Made by a program: the position numbers and the translations under genes
Assembly (NCBI GenBank): GCA_012031335.1
Contig: JAAUTT010000187.1
Coordinates: 1 to 7,721 of the forward strand
Source: Bacteroidales bacterium
Lineage (GTDB): Bacteria > Bacteroidota > Bacteroidia > Bacteroidales > JAAUTT01
Length of the DNA: 7,721 nt
Direction of reading: 5' to 3'
In this document: positions 1-6,956 of the stretch, piece after piece
Layout of the letters: each line of letters starts with the position of its first letter
How positions within the stretch are numbered: position 1 is the stretch's first letter
Notes under the pieces: model-generated
What the model saw: the letters and a program-made list of their open reading frames with translations, nothing else
The model's database searches: none
Told to the model about the DNA's origin: nothing

Positions 1-1102
1 GGGTTCGCTGAAAAATCCACTTCCTGTAAATGACATCAATAAGGTTCCGGCAAACATATATTTTACAAAACTTATTTCAGCGGGCATTCGCATTGTAATA
101 ATTCTGAAAATTAAAAAAAGTCCGGTTAAGACAAAAAATATTCCATATTTGGAATAATCCCCTATCATTCCGATATCGGCCTGGAAATATCCGAAGTACT
201 GCATATAAAAAATAACCCTGCTACCATACTCTGAATATGGGTTAGCGGCGCCATTTCCAATGATATACGATAATGTATTTGGGAAAAAATCGTTCAAATA
301 GAATTCGGCAGCCTTGAGACGAATGTTTTCGGTAGCCTCTGTACTTTGGTTTGAGATACTTCGAACATGGAATTGAAAACCTCCTGGAATTGAAAATAAA
401 CTGAAACAAGTAAACCAAATCCAAGAAGGCCAATTGCAAATTTCGATTTAACCTGTTTACTCAACAGGAAAAACAGCATGGTAATTCCAAAAATGGTTGC
501 TATAAGCTGCCGGGAACCAAGCATAATAAAAATACTTAGAAAAAGAAGCATGAGAAAAATATAATAAACCTTATGGGTTTTGGCAAATTTGTAAAGAGCA
601 AAAAAATAGGCAAAATAGGAATATTCTCCACCAGCCATATAGATACGCAATGTGCCCCTTTCTTCAAGTATTTTACTAGATACCAATTGTTTGGGAAAAA
701 CAATAAACTGTGCAATATAAACCAGGGCATAAGCTATCCCAAATATCACCATTAAATTTATAAGTTCTTCCGGATGGATTTTTATGTACGAAAGTAAAAA
801 GTAAAAAGCAAAGAAATAGATTGCTTTTTGTGCTATTGCAGTTTGGAAAAATGTTTGACCATGAAATAAGCTGGCTCCAAACATACTAAATAATACACTT
901 ACAATAATGATATTGATTTCGGTATTAAAATTCCTGCTGAGTCTTATGTTTTTATCGTAAATAAAGTGATAAGCCACAAAAAAATATTAACCCTATCAGC
1001 TGCAAATTGGGATGCTGTTTTAATTGCATTGCTTAAAAAAATTATATCAAAAAAATAAACAGATGAAATGATAATGAAAATGAGGAGAGCTTTTTTTATC
1101 AT
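1..1102 (-). CDS. Wzy/O-antigen-ligase-like polysaccharide polymerase, 3' end outside window, two frameshifts as given
   Basis: Probable inner-membrane protein that polymerises or ligates undecaprenyl-linked glycan repeats. The sequence gives about 368 residues in three frame segments: ATG at 1102 to about 984 (MIKKALLIFIIISSVYFF), the 977 to about 352 segment, then about 350 to 1. It is strongly hydrophobic, with many membrane segments, and has a long polar stretch around positions 370-180 that reads TENIRLKAAEFYLNDFFPN followed by IIGNGAANPYSEYG. That pattern is typical of the large periplasmic loop of Wzy/WaaL-type proteins. Each frame break is repaired by one extra base in a run: A7 at 978-984 and TTT at 350-352 (plus-strand letters). 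The join at the second site then reads EVSQNQSTEATENIRLKAAEF. The start codon is the first ATG before the hydrophobic N-terminus, with no clear Shine-Dalgarno. It lies head-to-head with the flippase gene. Polymerase versus ligase cannot be settled here. Confidence 0.75.
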
Positions 1103-1506
1103 CGAATAATCAGGTTTAATAAATACTGCAGCAGGAACTCCAATTTGAGCACACTATTGGTATTTTCTGTGTTAACAACATTTGAATTTAAGCTTGTAAT
1201 TTTAAAGTACTTTCCTTAAAAAAAGTTACAATATTCAATGATAATGTTGTAAAATTTAAAGCATTAACAGTTATTGGGACAGGAACTTATACTAAACCAA
1301 AAACTAATGTGACTTGTTAATTTGAATAAGAAGCTTTGTCTTTCCTTTAAAGTTATCTCAATTCTAAACGGTAACAAAGCTTCATTTTATTAAATTCCGG
1401 TGCATCCGGGCTAGTTAGGTGAAACAGATAATTCAGACAGCAACGACAAATCTCTTCTCAGGAAAATTAACCGATTCAAAATTGCTGCTGTGCAAATTCA
1501 TGAATA
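1103..1506. other. Intergenic region between divergent polymerase and flippase genes
   Basis: AT-rich gap of about 400 bases with stops in all frames and no convincing gene. A GTG-started frame at 1419-1646 overlaps the flippase start in another frame and looks like a shadow. The region should carry both divergent promoters, but I found no perfect TAnnTTTG box on either strand. Its one clear structure is the inverted repeat at 1330-1383, listed separately. Confidence 0.6.
1330..1383. repeat. Inverted repeat, 10-base perfect arms
   Basis: GAAGCTTTGT at 1330-1339 is the exact reverse complement of ACAAAGCTTC at 1374-1383, with a 34-base spacer. Partial similarity continues outward: AATAA on the left matches the complement of TTATT on the right after a small gap. 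It lies about 125 bases before the flippase start and about 230 bases before the polymerase start. The spacer is long for a terminator and there is no T-tract directly after the right arm. It could be an operator or a chance repeat. Confidence 0.45.
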
Positions 1507-2962
1507 ATGCTGAAGAAAATATTAGACAATCCAACATTGATGTCGTGGTCCAAGGCCATTGTAAATTTTGGCAGTGCTATTTTTGTGCTCCCTATTATCC
1601 TGGCTGTTTATACACCGGTGGAGCAATCTTTTTGGTTTATTATTAATTCAATTATTGGGTTTGCCCTGCTGGCCGACTCAGGATTTGGATCAGTTTTAGT
1701 CAGGGCTGTTTCGTATTTTAAATCCGGAGCCGATTTTTTACCCAAAAACAGGGATGAATACGACAATGCACATAAGATTGAATCAGACGATCCTAATTTC
1801 AAAAAAATAACAGACCTTATATCGACTACACAGCGAATTTATTTTTTCTGTCACTTTTGGTTATCATTCTGTTGCTTACAGGTGGTACGGCTTTTATTTG
1901 GAATATTATGGAACTTGCCAACCACCGGAGAGATTTTTGGATTGCATTTTATATTCTGATCCCAACAGCCATTGTTATGATTTTGAATATCCGGTGGACA
2001 TCGATGTTAAGAGGCCTTAATTTTGTTGCTGCCGAAGCCCGGTTTAGCACTATGCTGGGGATGTTGCGGGTGTTTTTATTTGCTTTGCTCTTATCTTTTG
2101 GACTTAAGCCGGTATTTTTGGTAGCAACTATGTTGTTGCTGGCTATTATAAATTTTTATTTTGTTAGATCAATGAGTTTTAATTTGGCTTAAACAAAACA
2201 GCACTTACCATAAAAAAGGAGAATATGATAAGGATATTATTTACTTCCTTATGGGGCGCTACCTGGCGAATTGCCGGTATTTCATGGGGTAATTATTTTG
2301 TAAGTACCAGTAATTCTATTTTAGCTGCTCAAATACCTGAAGCGCGGCTGATGGCGAATTTTCTTTTTACAGCCCGAATACTTGAGTTTGTTAAAAATAT
2401 TGCTTATGTGCCTTTTTATTCAAACATACCCGAAATTTATAGTCTTGGCGCTAAAAAGGAGTTTGGCTTGTTAAAGAAGCGATTTTCGGAATATTTTGTA
2501 ACTGCCACAGCTATTTTACTGTCGGCATACCTTATAATCAATGTATTAGGTAATCCGATTCTTCACCTTTTTGGTATTTCAACTGAATTTATGGGGATTT
2601 TATTTATAACTATCATGTGCATGTCAATCTTTTTCGATATGCATTCCAGTTTTCATTCCAGTGTTTATGCCTCAACCAATCATATTCCTTTCTTCTGGCC
2701 ATCTGTAATTTCAGGTATTTTGGTAGTTGCTCTCGGGATCCTGGTTACTCCTGTTTATGGTTTACTTGGAATAATTTCAGTTCGGTTTCTTGTTCAAATT
2801 TCCTTTTCGAACTGGTATTCAGTTTATCTCGATTTGAAATTACTTAACTGGAATCCAAAAAACTATATCTCTGAATTCCCTAAAATGGGAATAAGAGGGG
2901 TTTATAAAAATGTTTCGCGGTTTTTAAATCTCGATGAACGAAAGAAACGCAATGCAGCCTGA
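1507..2962 (+). CDS. Wzx-like polysaccharide flippase (MATE/MVF superfamily), two frameshifts as given
   Basis: Likely inner-membrane flippase that moves lipid-linked glycan units to the periplasmic face. After repair it is about 485 residues, the usual size for this family. Three frame segments join smoothly: 1507 to about 1847, 1848 to about 2185, and 2186 to 2962. The first break is at T6 (1842-1847): adding a T gives IYFFLSLLVIILLLTGGT. The second is at TTT (2183-2185): adding a T gives MSFNFGLNKTALTIKKENM, which runs into the last segment. Visible features are an early pair of hydrophobic segments (residues about 14-57), the motif LADSGFGSVLVRAVSY (55-70), a charged loop at about 72-105, and many later membrane segments. 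The ATG at 1507 follows an in-frame TGA directly, so it is the earliest ATG. It ends in a basic cytoplasmic tail (DERKKRN). It is divergent from the polymerase and is followed by the sulfate-activation genes 129 bases downstream. Confidence 0.8.
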
Positions 2963-3086
2963 ATTATAAATAAATATTTTATCAATATACAAAGCCTTTG
3001 CTCTCTATAACTGATTTATATGACTGGTTTTTTAATAGAGGGGTTATGATGAATAAGATTTCCATATCTTAATTTATCTATTTTTG
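2963..3086. other. Gap between flippase and cysC with weak hairpins
   Basis: AT-rich gap with no supported gene; the longest ATG frame (3046-3072) codes for only eight residues. A small palindrome, CAAAGCCTTTG, lies at 2990-3000. A longer weak stem pairs CTCTCTAT (3001-3008) with ATAGAGGG (3035-3042) around a 26-base loop. Neither is followed by a T-tract, so I do not call a terminator. The gap suggests the cys genes are transcribed separately from the flippase. Confidence 0.4.
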
Positions 3087-3094
3087 TATATTTG
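3087..3094 (+). promoter_or_regulatory. Candidate Bacteroidota -7 box for the cysCDN operon
   Basis: TATATTTG matches the Bacteroidota primary sigma -7 consensus TAnnTTTG exactly. The partner TTTG box expected about 20 bases upstream is not clear; the nearest is ATTTCC at about 3058-3063. The box overlaps the TTG at 3092-3094, so a transcript starting here would exclude that codon and favour a later start for CysC. Confidence 0.4.
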
Positions 3095-3679
3095 CCCCTT
3101 AATTTTTTCAAGACATTGAGACCAGAACCAAAATACGATATCAATAGTAACCCATTATCAGTTTGGTTTATAGGCTTACCCTGTTCGGGTAAATCAACTG
3201 TATCTCAAGGGGTTTATGCAAAACTTAAGTCGGATGGGTTCAAAATAAAATTACTGGATGGGGACGATCTCAGGAAAGGTATTAATAATAATCTGGGGTT
3301 TTCAATAACAGACAGACAGGAGAATATCCGCCGTGTGGCAGAGGTAAATAAACTTTTCCTGGATGAAGAATATATCGTATTGAATGCCCTGATTTGTCCG
3401 CTTCGCGATATGAGGCTGATGGTAAGTAATATAATTGGTGTTGAAAACTTCTGCGAGATATTTACCGACGCTCCTCTTCACATTTGTGAAGGCCGCGATG
3501 TAAAAGGAATGTACCTTAAAGCCCGGACCGGGCAGATCAGGAATTTTACAGGAATAGATTCTCCGTTTGAACTACCTGCCCATCCCGATGTTATTATCAG
3601 AACAGATCAATTAAGTATTGAAGCATCGGTACAAAATGTCTATGATTTTTTAAAATCTAAATTACAGCGCAATAAATAA
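3092..3679 (+). CDS. cysC: Adenylylsulfate (APS) kinase CysC
   Basis: Cytoplasmic kinase that converts APS plus ATP to PAPS, the sulfate donor. The 195 residues counted from TTG 3092 match the size of single-domain CysC. Visible motifs are the P-loop GLPCSGKST (28-36), LDGDDLR (55-61), RQENIRR (75-81), and the APS-binding DVKGMYLKARTGQIRNFTG stretch (136-154) followed by IDSPFE. The segment that usually reads ISPxR reads ICPLR (101-105), so the usual phospho-acceptor Ser is Cys102. No in-frame ATG exists between the upstream stop (about 3050) and the P-loop. Possible starts are TTG 3092, which lies inside a candidate promoter box, or TTG 3116, giving 187 residues; the start is therefore uncertain. 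Its stop overlaps the cysD start as TAATG, which suggests translational coupling. The family assignment is firm; kinetic competence with Cys102 is unknown. Confidence 0.9.
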   Translation: MPLNFFKTLRPEPKYDINSNPLSVWFIGLPCSGKSTVSQGVYAKLKSDGFKIKLLDGDDLRKGINNNLGFSITDRQENIRRVAEVNKLFLDEEYIVLNALICPLRDMRLMVSNIIGVENFCEIFTDAPLHICEGRDVKGMYLKARTGQIRNFTGIDSPFELPAHPDVIIRTDQLSIEASVQNVYDFLKSKLQRNK

Positions 3680-4590
3680 TGGATAAATTTCATTTAACAC
3701 ACCTGAAAGAGCTTGAATCGGAATCGATATATGTTATCCGTGAGGTTGCAGCCCAATTTGAAAAGCCATGTCTTTTATTTTCAGGAGGTAAGGATTCTAT
3801 CGTTATGTTTTACCTTGCACGGAAGGCTTTTTGGCCAGGGAAGGTCCCTTTTCCGCTGATGCATATCGATACAGGTCATAATTTTCAGGAAACACTCGAT
3901 TTTCGTGATAAATTGGTTGCCCAAACCGGAGCAACATGTATCGTTCGTTATGTGCAGGACTCTATTGATCAGGGTCGTGCAGTCGAAGAAAAAGGACCCA
4001 ATGCCAGTCGAAACTATTTGCAAACAGTTACGCTGCTCGATGCTATCGAAGAATTGAAGTTCGACTGTTGTTTGGGTGGAGGGCGTCGCGATGAAGAAAA
4101 AGCCAGGGCAAAGGAACGTTTTTTCTCGCACCGCGATGAATTTGGACAATGGGATCCAAAAAATCAGCGTCCCGAATTATGGAATATTTTTAACGGCAAA
4201 AAACGTTTGGGCGAAAATTTCAGGGTTTTCCCCCTGAGTAACTGGACTGAGATGGATATATGGCAATATATCTATCACGAAGAAATTGAGATGCCCAGTC
4301 TTTATTTTACACATGAAAGGGAAGTGATTCTGCGCGATAATATTATACTGGCAAAAAGTGATGCTATTATGCTCAAGAGTTCCGACATAATTAAAACCAT
4401 GCAGGTTCGGTTTCGCACCATTGGCGATCTTACTTGTACAGGAGCTGTAGAATCGCCGGCTAACAGCATCGAAGATATTATCAGCGAAATTGCTGCTTCG
4501 CGGGTAACCGAACGTGGCAGCCGATCGGACGATAAACGCTCCGAAGCAGCCATGGAAGACCGCAAAAAGAAGGTTATTTTTAATTGTTAA
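3679..4590 (+). CDS. cysD: Sulfate adenylyltransferase subunit 2 CysD, last residues shifted
   Basis: Catalytic ATP pyrophosphatase subunit of ATP sulfurylase; with the GTPase CysN it makes APS and pyrophosphate from sulfate and ATP. It is 303 residues, the normal length. Visible motifs are the PP-loop SGGKDS (35-40), HIDTGHNF (62-69), GGGRRDEEKARAKERFFSHRD (about 133-153), the QRPELWNIFNG stretch (163-173), and RFRTIGDLTCTG (244-255). The C-terminus runs TERGSRSDDKRSEAAMEDR as in the family but then ends KKKVIFNC instead of the usual KKxGYF. Adding one G to the GG at 4572-4573 gives KKKGYF and a stop at 4581-4583, so the written end is probably an artefact of a missing base. The ATG overlaps the cysC stop by one base, and cysN follows 20 bases later (27 from the corrected stop). 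Confidence 0.95.
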   Translation: MDKFHLTHLKELESESIYVIREVAAQFEKPCLLFSGGKDSIVMFYLARKAFWPGKVPFPLMHIDTGHNFQETLDFRDKLVAQTGATCIVRYVQDSIDQGRAVEEKGPNASRNYLQTVTLLDAIEELKFDCCLGGGRRDEEKARAKERFFSHRDEFGQWDPKNQRPELWNIFNGKKRLGENFRVFPLSNWTEMDIWQYIYHEEIEMPSLYFTHEREVILRDNIILAKSDAIMLKSSDIIKTMQVRFRTIGDLTCTGAVESPANSIEDIISEIAASRVTERGSRSDDKRSEAAMEDRKKKVIFNC

Positions 4591-4610
4591 ATGTATTTTA
4601 GAAAGAATTT

Positions 4611-5888
4611 ATGACACCAACCGATAGTCATGCAGGTTATCTTAATATGGAACTTCTCAGGTTTACCACTGCAGGAAGTGTCGACGATGGAAAGAGTACC
4701 TTAATTGGTCGTTTGCTTTACGACAGTAAAGCAATTTTTCAGGATCAGATGGAAGCACTTGAACTGGCAAGTAAACGGAGAGGAGAAGAAACAGTAAACC
4801 TGGCACTGCTCACCGATGGTTTAAGGGCCGAAAGAGAGCAGGGTATTACCATTGATGTGGCTTACCGTTATTTTGCCACTCCCAAGCGTAAATTTATCAT
4901 CGCCGATACTCCGGGGCACATTCAGTATACCCGTAACATGGTTACCGGTGCGTCAACAGCCAATGTAGCGCTCATCCTGATAGATGCCAGGAATGGCGTT
5001 GTGGAACAAACCATAAGGCATTCATTTATTGCCGCTGCTTTAAAAATTCCGCATATAATTGTATGTGTGAATAAAATGGACCTGGTAGACTTTAAGGAAG
5101 AAGTATTTGATGGGATTCGCAACCGTTACGATGAATTTTCAGGTAAGCTTGATGTTAAAGATGTGCGATTTGTGCCCATAAGTGCAAAGCTGGGCGATAA
5201 TGTTGTTGACCGCTCGGGTAATATGGACTGGTACAAAGGGCCCACTTTGATGTACCTGCTCGAAACTATTCATATCGCCAGCGATTATAATCTTAAAGAT
5301 GCGCGTTTCCCAGTCCAACATGTTATTCGCCCACAGTCAGACGATTTTCACGATTACCGGGGATACTCAGGTAGGGTAGCCAGCGGTGTTTTTCATAAAG
5401 GGGATAAAGTTACCGTTTTACCTTCAGGGTTTACTTCGGTAATTAAGTCGATTGATTTTGCAAGCGAACCACTCGACTATGCTTTTGCTCCACAGTCGGT
5501 TACAATAACTTTGGAAGATGATATCGATATCAGCCGCGGTGACATGCTGGTAACAGAAACACGAAATCCCAAAGTAAGTCAGGATATTGAAGTAATGGTT
5601 TGCTGGTTAAACGAAAAGCCTTTGCGTATTAACGGAAAATATATACTCAGGCAAACCACAGCAGAAATGAAATGTATGGTTAAGGAGCTGAAATATAAAG
5701 TCAATATTGAGACTCTTGAAAACATATACGACAATTCAACATTCGGACTTAATGAAATAGGCAGGATTTTGATACGTACCACCAAGCCTTTAATTTTTGA
5801 TTCATATTCCGAAAACAGAGTTACAGGAAGTTTAATTCTGATTGACGAAGGTACAAATGAAACAGTAGGAGCAGGGATGATAATTTAA
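4611..5888 (+). CDS. cysN: Sulfate adenylyltransferase subunit 1 CysN (GTPase)
   Basis: EF-Tu-like GTPase subunit of ATP sulfurylase; GTP hydrolysis drives APS formation by CysD. The frame is intact at 425 residues. G-motifs are all present: G1 GSVDDGKST (22-30), the G2 Thr in EQGITIDVAYRYF (Thr80), G3 DTPGH (99-103), G4 NKMD (154-157) and G5 SAK (191-193). Beta-barrel domains follow: RFPVQHVIRP opens domain 2, and the C-terminal part ends in NRVTGSLILIDEGTNETVGAGMI, as is typical. It lacks the fused APS kinase domain found in CysNC proteins, consistent with a separate cysC upstream. The ATG at 4611 gives the HAGYLNMELLRF leader normally seen before G1; a second ATG at codon 13 would remove it. 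It is the last gene of the cysC-cysD-cysN operon. Confidence 0.96.
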   Translation: MTPTDSHAGYLNMELLRFTTAGSVDDGKSTLIGRLLYDSKAIFQDQMEALELASKRRGEETVNLALLTDGLRAEREQGITIDVAYRYFATPKRKFIIADTPGHIQYTRNMVTGASTANVALILIDARNGVVEQTIRHSFIAAALKIPHIIVCVNKMDLVDFKEEVFDGIRNRYDEFSGKLDVKDVRFVPISAKLGDNVVDRSGNMDWYKGPTLMYLLETIHIASDYNLKDARFPVQHVIRPQSDDFHDYRGYSGRVASGVFHKGDKVTVLPSGFTSVIKSIDFASEPLDYAFAPQSVTITLEDDIDISRGDMLVTETRNPKVSQDIEVMVCWLNEKPLRINGKYILRQTTAEMKCMVKELKYKVNIETLENIYDNSTFGLNEIGRILIRTTKPLIFDSYSENRVTGSLILIDEGTNETVGAGMII

Positions 5889-6061
5889 AGATCGTTGGTT
5901 TTGGTAAGATCCTCATCATTCCGCTGATTATTTTTAAAACGGCGGAAGATCATTAAAAAAAACGCCAATTATGAGGAGGAGTAGTATAAAATGCCAGTAG
6001 TTTTCAAAGCTGTACATGATATATGTATTATTTGCGAAATTTAAAGCATTGTTTCAATTTG
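5889..6061. other. Convergent gap after cysN and the NlpC/P60 gene
   Basis: This gap lies between two gene ends and should hold terminators. Two weak stems are visible. TTCCGC (5919-5924) pairs with GCGGAA (5942-5947) around a 17-base loop, with an A8 run at 5955-5962 after it. ATTGTTT (6048-6054) pairs with AAACAAT (6064-6070) around a 9-base loop, across the NlpC/P60 stop codon. Neither has a correctly placed T-tract on the strand that would need it, so neither is called as a terminator. No gene is supported here. Confidence 0.4.
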
Positions 6062-6850
6062 TCAAACAATTAATCGCTTAATTATTCTGAGCTTATGCGA
6101 ATAATTTTTTCTGGACCTGTCGTATATCCCTGTTTGATCAACTGCATCAATCCGAACCATTCCGCTGGCATGAATTATTTCGGAACTTGACAGCAGGATA
6201 CCCACATGAATTATTTTACCCTCATCATTGTCGAAAAAGGCAAGATCCCCTTCTTTTGTCTCGGCCAAAAAGTTGATGATATTGCCTTTACCAACCTGTT
6301 GTGAAGCATCCCGGGGGATATTAATATTCAGCATTTTATAAATTATCTGCGAAAAGCCCGAACAATCAACTCCCATGGCCGTGCGCCCTCCCCACAAGTA
6401 GGGTGTATGTATATATTTATAGGCCAGCTTACCAATATTACCACCATATCGGATATTGTTCAGTTTGGGTTTTTCGAGAAACTGAAACCAGTTATTTAAT
6501 ATATTGAAAGTAAAGTCGTCTTCCTTAAAACCAAAAATAGAACTACCTCCGGGAATAAAAAAAACCTCTGATGTATCAACATGTTTTATTTTTACCAGAG
6601 GGTCGCAAATTATCCAGGGCGAAGCTTCTTCAAGCTTATTAAAATCAGTTTCTTCAATTAGGGTTATACTGTTGCCATTAATCCATCCAGGATAACCATC
6701 GGATATCCCCGCAATTTTCAGCCAATTGTCTTGTTCTTCAAGAATAGCAACGAGGTCGCCGAATATTAACTGATTAATTAACTCGCTTTTATGTCCCGGT
6801 TCGTTTCGTACCGGAATCATAGCCAACATACAAATACCATATCGTTCCAT
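6062..6850 (-). CDS. NlpC/P60 family peptidase with N-terminal SH3-like domain
   Basis: Predicted cysteine peptidase acting on peptidoglycan stem peptides, comparable to gamma-D-glutamyl-diamino-acid endopeptidases such as YkfC. It is 262 residues from ATG 6850; a TTG lies one codon upstream, but ATG is preferred. Residues about 10-61 look like a bacterial SH3 domain (PVRNEPGHKSELINQLIFGD, then NWLKI and GWING), followed by a second SH3-like linker to about 130. The NlpC/P60 domain spans about 137-260: Cys163 in GVDCSGFSQ, His215 in IIHVGILL and His227 in IIHASG form the expected triad, with TPYLWGGRT before the Cys and EGDLAFF between. No signal peptide or lipobox is visible, which suggests cytoplasmic muropeptide recycling, though this is an inference. 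The frame is intact. It is divergent from the 7TM-HD gene, with 106 bases between starts. Confidence 0.9.
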   Translation of the reverse strand: MERYGICMLAMIPVRNEPGHKSELINQLIFGDLVAILEEQDNWLKIAGISDGYPGWINGNSITLIEETDFNKLEEASPWIICDPLVKIKHVDTSEVFFIPGGSSIFGFKEDDFTFNILNNWFQFLEKPKLNNIRYGGNIGKLAYKYIHTPYLWGGRTAMGVDCSGFSQIIYKMLNINIPRDASQQVGKGNIINFLAETKEGDLAFFDNDEGKIIHVGILLSSSEIIHASGMVRIDAVDQTGIYDRSRKNYSHKLRIIKRLIV

Positions 6851-6863
6851 CAACAGCCCAGTA

Positions 6864-6871
6864 TATTTTTG
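6864..6871 (+). promoter_or_regulatory. Possible -7 box for the 7TM-HD gene
   Basis: TATTTTTG fits TAnnTTTG and lies about 85 bases before the ATG at 6957. No TTTG box is visible about 20 bases upstream. The sequence is AT-rich, so a chance match is likely. Confidence 0.22.
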
Positions 6872-6956
6872 TTATATGCAAGATAAACTAAAATTAAAAC
6901 TTCTGCCATCAATTCTTGTTATTTCGTAAATTGGCATTTTTAATTTTTCCGGTTTC

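Noticed and set aside
1419..1646. A 75-codon plus-strand frame starting with GTG before the flippase.
   Set aside because: It overlaps the flippase N-terminus in another frame, is not hydrophobic or family-like, and is a shadow frame.
1842..1847. Programmed ribosomal frameshifting at homopolymer runs as the explanation for the broken genes.
   Set aside because: Several unrelated genes are affected, some more than once. Some runs are only two or three bases, and no slippery heptamer with a downstream structure is evident. Missing bases in the assembly explain all sites more simply.
5919..5970. A rho-independent terminator for cysN.
   Set aside because: The stem is only six base pairs and is followed by an A-run rather than a T-run on the coding strand.
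5971..6044. A purine-rich AGGAGG-like stretch at about 5973-5980 followed by ATG 5991 and a 17-residue reading frame.
   Set aside because: The frame is very short and has no recognisable motif. Strong Shine-Dalgarno use is not typical of Bacteroidota. The match may be chance.
6048..6070. A terminator hairpin at the end of the NlpC/P60 gene.
   Set aside because: The stem is AT-rich, spans the stop codon and has no T-tract on either exit side.
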